Below are positions 1-10,462 of a stretch of DNA of 64,000 bases, one piece after another (the first letter of the stretch is position 1; every line of letters begins with the position of its first letter). The position numbers and the translations under genes were made by a program. Source of the DNA: Scilla litardierei (Eukaryota > Streptophyta > Magnoliopsida > Asparagales > Asparagaceae); assembly GCA_030789695.1 (NCBI GenBank), contig CM061136.1, positions 130,486,648 through 130,550,647 of the forward strand, written 5' to 3'. Under the pieces are notes generated by a model. It was given only the letters and a program-made list of their open reading frames with translations, made no database searches and was not told the DNA's origin.

Positions 1-610
1 AACCGTCACCGACCCTTCTTCCCCGTCTGGGACGGCGAGTCTGCATTGGTGGATAGGGGGGTGGCCAGTCGGCTGGTGGAGAACTCCATCCTTCCCATTG
101 ACCAAAGTGTCGTGGGTCAAATTGACATTGAAAGGCTCGCTAACTCAGTCGTTTATGGTAGTTACCAGGTTAAGTACTAATGTCGTCTCGTTGTGCTGTT
201 GCCTTACTCTTACAGTCTTACTTATCCATGATTCCCTGCAGACATCATTGGTCGGGGCGGAACTGCGTCGCCGAGTGGTGCAATTGTTGATTGCCGACCG
301 GAAAAAGGCGGTTTCCTTCGAATCTCAACTTAAGGATTTGAAGGAGCAGCTGATGAAAGAGAGAGACCGCAGATCTCAGGCGGAGTGGGAGGTTGCGAAA
401 GCTAAAGATCGGGCGGCCTCTATGTCAGCGGTTCGGAAGAGCTCCGAAGAGCGATGGTACGTAGAGAAGAGCAGTCTCCTGGCTCGTATAGCCGAGTTGG
501 AGAGAAACTCACTTCCTCCAAACTCGATTGCAGACGTGAGGCATGAGGCTGAGGCGAGGAAGCGTCAGCGATCTGGTCGGGAGTCCGGTGGAGGATCGGC
601 CCAAACGTAG
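1..610 (+). CDS. 3' part of a coiled-coil, gag-like transposon protein (5' end outside window)
   Basis: Frame 1 is open from the first base to a CAG at 166-168. A GT-AG intron follows, and the same reading resumes at 242 in phase 0, ending at TAG 608-610. The first exon reads through VWDGESALVDRG and ends YGSYQ. The second is highly charged and heptad-like (about residues 57-150, rich in K, E, R, A and L), consistent with a coiled coil, with a basic/Ser-Gly tail ending GGGSAQT. This build (conserved N-terminal region, coiled-coil tail, one small intron) resembles the gag-like genes of non-autonomous plant LTR elements. No enzyme motif is visible. A related leader and gene start lies at the other end of the window (63,770), probably another copy. 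The family assignment is inference; the spliced reading frame is seen directly. Confidence 0.5.
   Translation, partial: TVTDPSSPSGTASLHWWIGGWPVGWWRTPSFPLTKVSWVKLTLKGSLTQSFMVVTRLSTNVVSLCCCLTLTVLLIHDSLQTSLVGAELRRRVVQLLIADRKKAVSFESQLKDLKEQLMKERDRRSQAEWEVAKAKDRAASMSAVRKSSEERWYVEKSSLLARIAELERNSLPPNSIADVRHEAEARKRQRSGRESGGGSAQT
169..241 (+). other. GT-AG intron inside the gag-like gene
   Basis: Donor CAG|GTTAAG and acceptor CCCTGCAG|ACA give a 73-bp phase-0 intron. The upstream frame meets TAA inside it, and removing it joins two open frames. An alternative AG near 214 would shift the frame, so the CTGCAG acceptor is preferred. Confidence 0.55.
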
Positions 611-1577
611 GACGGTTTGGCTACCAACGCCCCCTCCAGCGAGGCGTCTGTGTGAATCGTGGCCATCTTTTGAGAGGTGAACATGTGATGGTTTACGCGT
701 TAGTAATGAACCCCGAACATTCAATTGGCAATGAACACCGTCTGGTCCAGTATTTTACCGCTTGTTAGTTTAATTATCTGTTTGCCAACCATTAGCGATC
801 TTCGTACACCGATTGCTTAATTTCTTGTGGATATTAAAACTATTAGCATACAGCCATCACAGAAATGGTCAAGGATGGTGTGAAATATCGAAGTTTCCCG
901 GGAATATACTTAGTGCACGTGAACTGCGTTGGAATTGAGCTTAGTATCACAGTGAACCAGATATACAATTTTTTTCTCATTGCTCACACCGGTCCCACCT
1001 TTTACCTGATGTGTATGGATGAATCTGATTTGTCAGTGTGTTTCATTGGAGTCATTTTCTCCAGCATTCACATAGCCTCTACATGCATCGAGATTGTTAC
1101 GTATAGAGGTTTCCTTTAAACGAACTTGGGATATTGGACTTATGCCATAGATTCAAGTAGACCATCGTCAAGGAGAGAAAGATTCAAGAATACGCAGAGG
1201 TGGAAATCACTTCATGCAACATAAATAACACATTTACTGCTGTATAAGGTCTTCAACATCACTAACATACCAAAGCACACAATTATGAGTCCAACTCTTA
1301 GCATTCTCCTTTATGTCCGTTGTGCGCGGTGAGCAAATTTTTAATGCTGTAACATAAATTGCTCAAAGCTCACAACGGGCAAAATTATGCCAGGCGTGCG
1401 AATTTAGCTACTGTATCCCATAACATAAATGATCAAAGCGCACAACAAGCAAAGACATGATGGCGCGTTGAGTTCCCGTTGTGCAGAAATCCCATAGATT
1501 GTGTACAAAAATCCCAAAAAATTCAGTATATTCTTTCATTATAAACTCAGTCACTACATTTACACAAAATTATAAAT
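611..1577. other. Non-coding stretch with one dispersed hairpin repeat
   Basis: No supported gene. A 62-bp inverted repeat at 1317-1378 has the left arm CCGTTGTGCGCGGTGAGCAA and the right arm TTGCTCAAAGCTCACAACGG. A second half-copy (TGATCAAAGCGCACAACAAG) lies near 1430. This is the same palindrome family found through the whole 1-37 kb half of the window. The short ORF at 865-1119 has no recognisable motif. Confidence 0.5.
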
Positions 1578-4394
1578 TCAATGCTCTGATGATACGGTAA
1601 TTACAGTGGGAAATTTGCCTACATCTTTACAGAATAATGTCTCGAATTGTCGCATCCTCTCTTCAAGGCCTTCCAGCCATCCTTCGGCCTCAGGCAGGCG
1701 GTTAGCCTTCCATTGCCTTATTACCGGTGGGACCGGGCTTCTATCTTTAAGTTGAATATTTACAAAGTGATTATTATTTACAAAACCTATGGTGAAGGGA
1801 CCACGTTTCGTACCTTGGTGTGGTCCTGATCTTAACGGAAAAAATGAAAGACATTGTTGCATTGACAGCAGATGTATTACACAGTTATAACGACTTGAGA
1901 TAATATGTCCAACTTCAGGGAAGGTCATCCAATATTGCATCGGGGGGTGGTCACCCATATAGTTAATTGACACTACCTGTTCTTGTGCACTTTCCTCACC
2001 CATCACCTTTGAGTACACATCATAGTGGTCACGCAGCTCTTGAAGCAATTCTCTTCTGACCACCTTCCAATGGTCCTCTCCCATCCCTAGATGTGAAGAT
2101 ATAGCCCTGTAACCACAGTTCCCATCTGCCGTCACATCTGTGACGGTCGATATATATTTGGCGATTGCAGCGGGGAATTGATCAAGATAAGGTATGCCTC
2201 CTTGAACGGCTCTAGCGTCCTTTGCTTCATAATTTGCTGCTGCAAATGAAGCTGTAGCAGAAACCCCAGTCATACTGCCAGATGTCGTGGCTTTGCCAGT
2301 TGGTTTATTTCTATCAAGTTGAGGAGGAATGGGTGGGGCAGACGTATTTTTGATCCTTTGGGACCGTCTCGGCTGGACACGGCCGACGCTTTCTTGTTTC
2401 GATGAGACTTCAGGTGGAATTTGAGCAGAGCAACTAGCCGCATCGCCGAAGTCATGATCAAAATGAGCAGGATGAATGGGGGTGGCTGTTTCTTCATTTG
2501 TCAAATTAATATCCCTTTTTCTTCTTCCATTGAACACGACATTAACTTGCGGCTCTGTAATCAGATTTGTCGCCGGGGTAGCTAGCTCCTTCAACTTAAT
2601 TAACAACTCCTGCTTCATCGGCCCATCAAGTTGAGCATAGAGCATGTGTATGCGCTCTAATTCAGCATGTATAAGCCCATCTTCTTCAGACATCAATTCC
2701 GGCTTAGCCTCCATGTCTAGCTGCTTCCAATGAGAATTTACGGCATCTAAGGGAATGGGGCGATTTTCCCTTGTGTATTTGCCAATCTCATTGGCACATG
2801 GTACACCATAAATCATTCTAGCTAGACAATCACCTGTGCATTGGTCCGTTCCCATAGGGTCAGATTTATCAGCTTCCACAGACATTATCTTCAACGCCGC
2901 AGCGGCTGTAAATCTTATCAGCTCCTTGAACAAGAACCCATGCACATTATGTTGCAACATGATCTTAGATTTCTCGAATGATGCCTTGATCTCGATATGC
3001 TTCCCCTCTAATGATTCATGTATGGTTGGCCAAGAAGCGGATAAACTGAAGGCCGATGAACCCAATGCCCTTTTAAGCTTAGAATGTTCAGTCTGTGCTC
3101 TTTTGGTCTGCCCTCTGTTGGTACTGACATTTCCAAAGTGGAGATTGCCATCTGTCCATACAGAAATAAACTTCTCCTTGTACTTGTCCAACCAAGATGT
3201 CTTCACATAGCTCACGACCCTTGTGTAATCTTTGTACTCGGTCTCCAATGCCTTCAGTTTAGCAATATACTCCTCCTCCTTGCGTGCCCCCACCAATAAA
3301 TTCCAGCTAGAGATGAAACCTAACCATTTTTCTTGATCTTCAAAAGAGGGCTGGCAATTTTTGGCAATATTTTTGGATATGTGCATTCTACATATTTGGT
3401 GCACCGCAAGGGGAAATTCATGGCCAATGGCATTCATAAGTGCTGGCTCCAGTGCTGACAAAATTACACGTGGCATCCTGTATCCCTGCAGCAAAGAGCT
3501 CAACTTCCCCAAGGCCCACAAATAGTTCTCCTCACGTACGGCCTCCGTGTAACAAAATGCCGCTGCGAACTGAATATCTGTGGACGTCACCCCATACATC
3601 TCCATCAATGGTGGCCTGTTGCGGTTGGTCTTCAACGCGCAGTCCATAACCAGAATCGCTGGAAATTTTCGTAATAACTCAACCGACTGCGGATGTGCCC
3701 AAAATATAGTCCTCACTGCAGATGTCACTTCGTCCACTTCATGATACACAATGTAATTACGCTATGTCAGTAGATTAAGGAATAGCTGCATTTCTGCTCT
3801 CCAGGCCATTTCCCCTGCCTTCATCCTCTGTCTGGCTTTATAAATAGTGTTGATTGTGGTAGATGTTGCATTATCCTTTTCCTTCAGGTATTTCAAGATT
3901 TCCCTTGGCCTAAGCAGTCTATGTGACAAGTCTCTCACCGTGGCCATCTCCCCACCTCCGAACCTCCTCTCATCTGGATGTCGCTCGATGTACATTGCGG
4001 GTTTATGGTTGTGATTGCCACGTACAACTGTCAAAATCCACTTATCTGTTGCCACACCATTAGCCCTCAAGTAGAAGGGACATGAACACTTCTTGCTTCG
4101 AGTTGATTTTTTGGCCGATATATCCGGCCTGTGTGGCCGATATGTCCCACTTCTTTCACAACAAAAATAATAAGTTGGGACCCTATTGCCCTTTGTACTC
4201 ATATTTGATGATTTTGTAACAACCAAATTCCCGGGTTTCACACCGACCCCTTTTACCCATTTACCAAGCTCTTCTATGCTGGGGAAAATTTTATTTGTTG
4301 TGAACTGATTTGTATAATCTTCATTAACCTCTGAGCCTTCAACAATACGCTGAATTAAGTCCCAGATACCAATATAGTCACTAAATGTTAAGCT
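1578..4394 (-). pseudogene. MULE transposase with FAR1-type zinc finger and C-terminal OTU protease domain, one in-frame TAG
   Basis: Minus-strand frame open from 4394 to 1578 except for one TAG at 3762-3764. In order: FAR1/WRKY-GCM1-type zinc finger (FCCERSG, KKCSCPF, HNH, about 4200-4000); MULE transposase domain (VMDCALKTN at about 3650, then CRMHISKNI); a basic Ser/Pro linker; and an OTU cysteine protease domain with Asp (2124-2126) and Cys (2115-2117) in TADGNCGYRA and His (1767-1769) in NNNHFV. In MULE transposases the second catalytic Asp sits in a TDRE-like motif; here it reads SALEP, with Ala at 3453-3455. The third acidic site (ExxH before S-K-L-K) reads QTEH. So the OTU triad is intact while the DDE site looks broken. 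The frame has no ATG at its 5' end and probably continues into an upstream exon (about 4443-4556, ending near a GT). The ORF is otherwise clean for 2.8 kb, so loss is recent, or the gene was kept for non-transposase use. Two plus-strand relatives lie downstream. Confidence 0.8.
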
Positions 4395-4934
4395 TTATTT
4401 TCTAGTAAATTAGTCAGTTAACAAAGCAAAATAATTTCAAACCTTTGCTTCTTTGTCCGCTTCATCCCAGATCCCCTCAATGTGTACCGAGCCCATCTCA
4501 ATCTTCGTAATTTCTACGCAATCATGTTCCAAATGTACATTGCAGCAATAAATTTCTGAAATTATTAAAAAATACCAAATTAATTAGCATCAATTAATGG
4601 CTTACCAACTTTACGATGCAGTGCGGCCGCAGTCGAGTATTTTAGGGCACCCCAACCCAATGACACAAATCTTTTGCACTGCCTTAAGGACCTTCGTTTG
4701 ATATAAGCAGGAACTCTTATAGTCTATATACCTCAGCGAATTAGAATAATTTCTGTTGATCAAACCCTATCTCGTTAGCTTTTCCCGCCTTAGGTCACAA
4801 AACTGATCGCATATGGAAGCTGTTACGCTGCATTTGTATATACAGATGCGTAGAAATAGTGGTTCATAGTGTAAATTACTCATCACGAACAGTGGGAGGG
4901 CAAAAATGTAAATTGCTCTCCTCTGTAAACCATC
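4395..4934. other. 5' flank of the MULE-OTU gene, possible first exon
   Basis: On the minus strand an open piece at about 4556-4443 contains ATG GGC TCG and ends AAG|GTTTGA, a plausible exon and donor. The splice phase into the main frame could not be made to fit cleanly, so the start of the gene stays open. Nothing else is recognised here. Confidence 0.3.
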
Positions 4935-5100
4935 TAGCAGTTTGCCCACCGCACACAACCGCGCAAAACACGGACTTGCTCATCGCACACAACCACGCAA
5001 AACTCGGAATTGCTCACCGCTCACAGCCACGCAAAACTCAGAATTGCTCAGCGCACACAACCACTCAAAACCCGTAATTGCTCACCGCACACAACCGTTT
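4935..5100. repeat. Minisatellite, about 33-bp unit (GCACACAACC..GCAAAAC..GAATTGCTCACC)
   Basis: About five tandem units, each with a CGCACACAACC-like block, a CGCAAAACTC-like block and GAATTGCTCACCG. The same unit in reverse orientation forms the array at 22,325-22,575, just beyond the copia element. The GCTCA-plus-GCGCACA wording ties it to the palindrome family. Confidence 0.7.
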
Positions 5101-5633
5101 TGGTCAAGTCCACGTGCACATGTGGACGGGTTATTTGCTAGTAATATTTCAAACTAGACTTGTGTACTCAACCAGCACAACGGGTAAATTATTGTAGACC
5201 CGATATGACCCGGTAGGACCCGAAATTGTCCCGTGATACCTTCTGCTCGCAGCGAATTGACAGACAATTACACAGATTGCTCACGGCGGAATTTCAAACG
5301 GCAAGTATTTTCAAAGATCGCTCCAGTCGCCCAGACCGAAATCCAAAAGCTTTGATTTTTATTTAATTGCTCGAAGGATACATCACTTAGTCAACTGGTG
5401 AGATCAAACAAAGAGCTGAATCGAGAGAAATCGATTTAGGGGTTTTTGACCTAAATTTATCAACATCGACTCTTTGGTACGTCTATACTTTTAAGTACAG
5501 TTTATCTGCCTTTCTTATTTTGATTTTACATGCATTCATCCACGGTTGAGGTTGATGAAGTCGGTACAAAAATCCAAGGTAATATTGATTTATCTTCTCG
5601 GCAATAATGCATTAAATCTTTGAGGATCAGGTT
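5101..5633 (+). other. 5' leader of FAR1-OTU gene 1, shared with gene 2
   Basis: This stretch aligns by eye with 7,900-8,344 in front of gene 2. Shared landmarks in order are TTGCTCA..GGCGGAAT..TCAAACGG, TTTGATTTTTATT, GAAATCGATTTAGGGG, GACCTAAATTTATC, a GGTA donor-like site, GGTAATATTGATTT and GAATTGTTTGATAC. The preserved order suggests a common promoter and 5'-UTR intron, and that the two genes are copies of one unit and not chance neighbours. Confidence 0.5.
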
Positions 5634-7254
5634 ATGAATTGTTTGATACAGGATACTATGGATTTTACAACCGACTTTACCACCAATCAACTGTTCAAGG
5701 ATAGAAAAGAGCTGTTTCAGTGGATACAAAACGTCGGGTTAAGTCATGGGCATGTGATTGTTACACGTTCGAGGAGATTAAGTAAAACGGCCAAAGGGCA
5801 TCATGCTGTGTACTTTGCGTGTGAAAGAAGCGGTGAGTATCGGGGACACCGAAAGCTAAAAAAGACCAACCAGCCTGTTAAAACCAAGAAGTGTTCATGT
5901 CCTTTCTCATTGCGTGGTTATATGGTGGGCGTGGGCGTTGAGGAGTGGAAGGTAACAGTCGTTTGTGGCAGGCACAACCATGAAGCAGCTAAATATGTCG
6001 ATGGCCATTCCGATGACGGGACGTTGCAGGGAATGGAGATGGAAACAGTGCGTGACTTGGTGAATAGAAAGGTTCAGCCAGCTGAAATTTTGAAAGTACT
6101 GAAGGCAAATAAAAACTTCAGTGCTACCTCAATCAAAGCAATTTATAATGCACGAAACCGGTTACAACGGGGGAAGAAGGTTGGTATTGTAAAACAGTTG
6201 AAGGAGTTAGCATCAGCTGATAAAATTGTGGGTGCTGAGAATGTGAAGGCTGTGAATAATGAGGGGGGATCAGAAGGTGGGGGAGGCGTTTTGGGAGAAT
6301 GCAGTGCCTGTTGAGTTGCAGGAGGAGGATCATACTGGGAAGATGGGTGGGGAGGATGATAAGGTGGATCGTAATGAGGCGGAGCAGACTGCTGGGGAGG
6401 AGGAGGATGATGATGAGAATGCAGTGGCTAAGGCCTTTGAGAAGGAGCATGAGGTTCTACGTCTTCAAATTTCTACCCTGGTAGCGGAGATTGCTAAGCA
6501 GCATGCTGAGATAACGGATACGTCTACATTGACGTCTAAGCCGGGTAAGGGAAGAAGTAGACCGTTGTGGAAACGTACAATAAAGAAGCCGAAACAATCA
6601 ATTTCACATGATGTTAGTGACGAGGACTTGGCTGCCGACATAATAATACCATATTGGAACGCTTTTCCTGAGTGTCTACGACCCCTTATAGTGCATGTCG
6701 TAGATGTGAAAGCAGACGGAAACTGTGGGTATAGGGCTGTGGCAGCTCAGTTGGGACTGGGTGAGGACGAATGGAGGCAGGTGAAATATGAATTGCGAGA
6801 AGAGATGCAGAACCACGACTGCTTGTACCGGCAACTTATGGGTGCCGTGGAATTTAAAAAGAATGTAGTGGCACTGGGCCATTTGTTAGACCGGCCAAAA
6901 GCTAAATGGTGGATGCAGATGCCAGAAATGGCACATGTCATTGCCTCATGCTACGAATGTGTAGTACATATTCTTGCACCTCATCAGTGTGTGACATATT
7001 TTCCTTTAAGAACTCCTCCAGTACCCCTATCATCCAGACGCCACATAACGTTGGGTCATGTGAACAATAATCACTTCGTTATTGTTAAACTTGCCCCATA
7101 TGGTCCTGTCCCTCCGACTTCAAGTATATGGCTAATATACCGTTCCGATGTGTCAGCCGGATGGCCGGCTGCTTATGAGGATAGGATGCATCAATTCCAG
7201 TCAATAGTATTTGGGCACGATATTGCAACCGTTGACGTTATTGAAATATTGTAG
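5634..7254 (+). pseudogene. FAR1-type zinc finger + OTU protease gene 1, lacking a transposase domain, one frameshift
   Basis: ATG at 5634 opens a frame to 6314 encoding a FAR1-type zinc finger (FACERSG, KKCSCPF, GRHNHEA) and the helical segment NRKVQPAEILKVL..IYNARNRL. The second part (6259-7254, next frame) encodes an acidic linker and an OTU domain with Asp 6715-6717 and Cys 6724-6726 in KADGNCGYRAV and His 7072-7074 in VNNNHFV. Alignment to gene 2 places a single extra base in the G-rich tract at about 6260-6275. The total (about 535 residues) matches zinc finger plus OTU with no room for the roughly 300-residue MULE core. An OTU domain hydrolyses ubiquitin chains; a FAR1 finger binds DNA. 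A nuclear DNA-targeted deubiquitinase-like role is inference. The frameshift may be a true lesion or a homopolymer sequencing error. Confidence 0.75.
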
Positions 7255-8344
7255 GATAAAACATTGTATCATTTTACTGTGGATTGTTTATTTCATATTG
7301 ACAGATTGGTAGCAAGAAATTTTATCATGTCTGCCTAAATGTGCAAATGTTATCATCTGTATGCCGTTCTTTGGTGTATGGTATCTATAAGTTATGCCCA
7401 ACGATAGACCTACTAATCAAGTTTGCCTCTTACTAACTTTTTGGTGAACGGGTACAAACTGATATATACTTGATTTTGAATGCTTAATAACACACGCAAT
7501 CTATCCAGATTTTCTTAAGGGTGTTCATTAATACAACTAATGATAGTTATCATGTTGGTATTATATTATTTTATACGTATCAATAATTTTGTTAACATCG
7601 GCATAAGAATATGAGGATTCCAATAGAATAAATATTAAAAACAAAATTTAGATCTCCTCAGCGCGCACCGCGGTCAAAATCGTTCTCAGCGTCGCGATTA
7701 ATAACGATTACCGTTACTAATGTCATGCCTGACAATCCATGTAATATTACTCAGCGCGCAAAACGGTTCGAATCGTGCTAAAATATAACCGTTGTGCGCG
7801 CTGAGTAAAATTTGCCAACTAAACCACCGAATTTACTCGAAACGCGCAAAGGGTTAAAATTTTTACCCGTTTTGACCCGTTTGGACCCTCTTTCATCCCT
7901 TGATAAATTCTGCTCACCGCCCACAGCCATAACCTTCCACAGATTGCTCAAGGCGGAATATCAAACGGCCAGTTTTTCGTAGATTGCTCAAGGCGCACAG
8001 ACGGAAATTCCAAAGATTTGATTTTTATTACTGGGCTCGACATTTACATCACAGTGGCAACTACTGCGTTCAAACAAATCGGTGAAGCGAGAGCAATCGA
8101 TTTAGGGGTTTTCGACCTAAATTTGTCGAAATCGCGATTTGGTAAGTATACAATGTTAAGTACATTTTATTTGATATCCTTGTTACAATTACAATGTGTA
8201 GAAAGAGGAGGCGAAATTTTTGGTTTTTAATTGCCTGCAGATACAGTTGAGATTGATGGAGATGCTAAAAAATTCGGAGGTAATATTGATTTTTCTTTAC
8301 GTCAATAATGTAACTAATGTTTGGTTCCCGGTCCAATTAGTTGT
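7255..8344. other. Intergenic region with palindrome repeats and the leader of FAR1-OTU gene 2
   Basis: About 7,255-7,640 is AT-rich with no gene. At 7,751-7,806 lies a hairpin, CTCAGCGCGCAAAACGGTT against AACCGTTGTGCGCGCTGAG. Further half-copies (GCGCACCGCGG, GCTCACCGCCCACAG) occur at about 7,660 and 7,910. From about 7,900 the sequence matches the leader of gene 1. Confidence 0.5.
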
Positions 8345-10462
8345 ATGAATTGTTTGATACATGTGTATATGGATTATACAGCCGAATTTACAACGCTTCA
8401 ACGTTTTAAAAGTAGAGACGAACTCTTTCAGTGGATAAAGAGCGTCGGACGACAACAGTGGCATGTGATTGTTACCAGTGCGTCGAGTATGAATAAATCG
8501 TCCAATAGGACTCCCGCTGCCTACTATGCATGTGCAAGAAGCGGGAACTACAGGGGACACCGACCAGTACGAAAGAGCAACCGGCCAGTTAGAACCAACA
8601 AGTGTGGATGCCCGTTCAAATTGCGTGGTAATGAGGTGGGCGATGGCGGTGAGTGGAGTTTAACGGTCGTTGATGGCAGGCACAACCTTCAAGCTGCTAA
8701 TTATGTCGCGGGCCATTCCGACGACGGGGTGTTGCAGGGAAAAGAGGTGGAAGCATTGCGAGACTTGGCAAATAGAAAGGTGCCGCCGTCAGTAATTTTG
8801 AAAGGCCTGAAGGAAACTAAATCCTTCAATGAAACACCAATCAAATCAATTTATAATGCACGTTCCCGATTACTAAGGGGGCAGAGTGTGGGTATGGTAA
8901 ACAAGTTGAAGGAGTTAGCATCACCGTGTAGAATTGTGGGTGATGAGCTTGTGGTGCATGTGGATAATGTTGAGGAGGAGCAGAAGGGAGATGAGGAGAA
9001 GGTGGATGAGGCTGAGGAGGCGACTGCATTGGCTGCTTATTGGCAGGATGATGTGGTGGATCGTAATGCGATGGAGCAGGCTGCTGAGTTGACTGTAGAT
9101 GATTATGTTATTGGGGAGATGGTGGAGACGGAGGAGACGGTTGCCCTTAACGTGGAGGTGCAGAATGCTGAGGAGGTACTGGTGGAGGATAATGCAGCGG
9201 CTGAGACTGTGGAGCCGAAGGTGTATGAGGAGAAGGCGAACGAGGAGGATGATGATAAGGAAGTGGCTACTGATTTGATTGCTGAGGAGCATACTGGGAA
9301 GTTGGTGGATACGGCGGGGACGGTGGAACGTAATGTGGCTGAACAGACTGCTGAGATGGATGAGGGGGAGAATGCAGCGGGGGAGAATGAGGAGCCGCAG
9401 GAGGATGAGGCGACTGTGGAGGATGTGGAGGATGAGAAGATAGAGGATGCTGGGTTGATGCAAGCTGAGCTTACGTTGGAGTTGGGGGCGACGGTGGAGA
9501 CGGGGGATCATAATGTGGATGCTCAGACTGCTGGGAGGGAGGAGGAGACGGCTGTGGCCTCGTATTTTGATGAGCACGAAGAGATGGATGTCATGCTTAA
9601 ACAACTTTCTCCCCTGGTTGATGTGATTTCTGATCATTTTTCGGATGTGACGGAGAAGCCTACAGTTAGGAGGAAGCCTGTTAAGGCTCCACGGTTGCAT
9701 TCAATTGCGGAGCATAATGCGGCGGCGAAGGAGAAGCCTAAATTGAAGAGGCGGCCTTCGAAGGAAAGTAGTAGGCGTCCGAAACTTCAAATAAAGAAGC
9801 CGAAGCCTTCGTTTCCCCCTGATGATTATGTTGATGATTTGCCTGCCAACTTCCTCATACCATATTATTTGGATTTTCATCGCACGCTACAACCCCTCAT
9901 GGCGGGCGGCGTAGACGTGGATGCAGATGGAAACTGTGGGTACAGGGCTGTGGCAGTTCAGTTGGGCTTGAAAGATTCCGAATGGGGGACTGTCAGAGCT
10001 GATTTGCTCCGTGAGATGCGGACATACAGCGGATTGTACAGGCGTGTTATGAGTGAGGTTTCATATAATTATAATTTGAAGGCAGTGGACTATTTCATTA
10101 CTGATAAAGGTGCAGGACCGGAAAATTGGATGCAGATGCCAGACATGGGACATGTCATTGCCTCATGCTACAACTGTGTAGTACATTTGATTTCAAATCT
10201 TATGTGTGTGACATTTTTCCCATTGAGAAGTCCTCCAGTAAACCGAGCCTCCAGACGCCACATAACGTTGGGTTATGTGAACGGAAATCACTTTTTTATC
10301 CTTCAACTTCAACCAGCAGGTGACGTCCCTCCGACTTCAGTTGTGTGGACAAGATCGCATGACCCTGTGGCCGATGGATGGCCGGCTGGTTACGAGCAGA
10401 GGATGCAGTCATTCGTTGATAAAGTAAAAGATACGAAGATTGCTACCGCTGATGGTTTTTAG
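8345..10462 (+). CDS. FAR1-type zinc finger + acidic linker + OTU protease protein (gene 2)
   Basis: Intact ORF of about 705 codons; the ATG at 8345 (MNCLI) matches the gene 1 start. Residues about 10-170: FAR1-type domain with YACARSG, NKCGCPF and RHNLQAA. The second His of the HxH zinc ligand pair is Leu, one base from His. Residues about 200-480: a very acidic linker rich in E, D and A, in which a short motif (V-x-R/H-N-x3-Q-x-A) recurs at least three times, as if grown by internal duplication. A basic stretch (RRPSKESSRRPKLQIKKPK) precedes the OTU domain at about 510-680, with Asp 9926-9928 and Cys 9935-9937 in DADGNCGYRAV and His 10,289-10,291 in VNGNHFF. No DDE transposase segment is present. 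It looks like a working OTU protease with a weakened DNA-binding finger. Expression and function are unknown. Confidence 0.8.
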   Translation: MNCLIHVYMDYTAEFTTLQRFKSRDELFQWIKSVGRQQWHVIVTSASSMNKSSNRTPAAYYACARSGNYRGHRPVRKSNRPVRTNKCGCPFKLRGNEVGDGGEWSLTVVDGRHNLQAANYVAGHSDDGVLQGKEVEALRDLANRKVPPSVILKGLKETKSFNETPIKSIYNARSRLLRGQSVGMVNKLKELASPCRIVGDELVVHVDNVEEEQKGDEEKVDEAEEATALAAYWQDDVVDRNAMEQAAELTVDDYVIGEMVETEETVALNVEVQNAEEVLVEDNAAAETVEPKVYEEKANEEDDDKEVATDLIAEEHTGKLVDTAGTVERNVAEQTAEMDEGENAAGENEEPQEDEATVEDVEDEKIEDAGLMQAELTLELGATVETGDHNVDAQTAGREEETAVASYFDEHEEMDVMLKQLSPLVDVISDHFSDVTEKPTVRRKPVKAPRLHSIAEHNAAAKEKPKLKRRPSKESSRRPKLQIKKPKPSFPPDDYVDDLPANFLIPYYLDFHRTLQPLMAGGVDVDADGNCGYRAVAVQLGLKDSEWGTVRADLLREMRTYSGLYRRVMSEVSYNYNLKAVDYFITDKGAGPENWMQMPDMGHVIASCYNCVVHLISNLMCVTFFPLRSPPVNRASRRHITLGYVNGNHFFILQLQPAGDVPPTSVVWTRSHDPVADGWPAGYEQRMQSFVDKVKDTKIATADGF

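Noticed and set aside
865..1119. 84-codon ORF after the gag-like gene
   Set aside because: No motif, no splice signals, and codon use looks random.
9000..9700. Long minus-strand ORF opposite gene 2 (8,921-9,700)
   Set aside because: Shadow of the repetitive E/D-rich linker; the Leu/Ile/His/Arg-rich reading is its complement.
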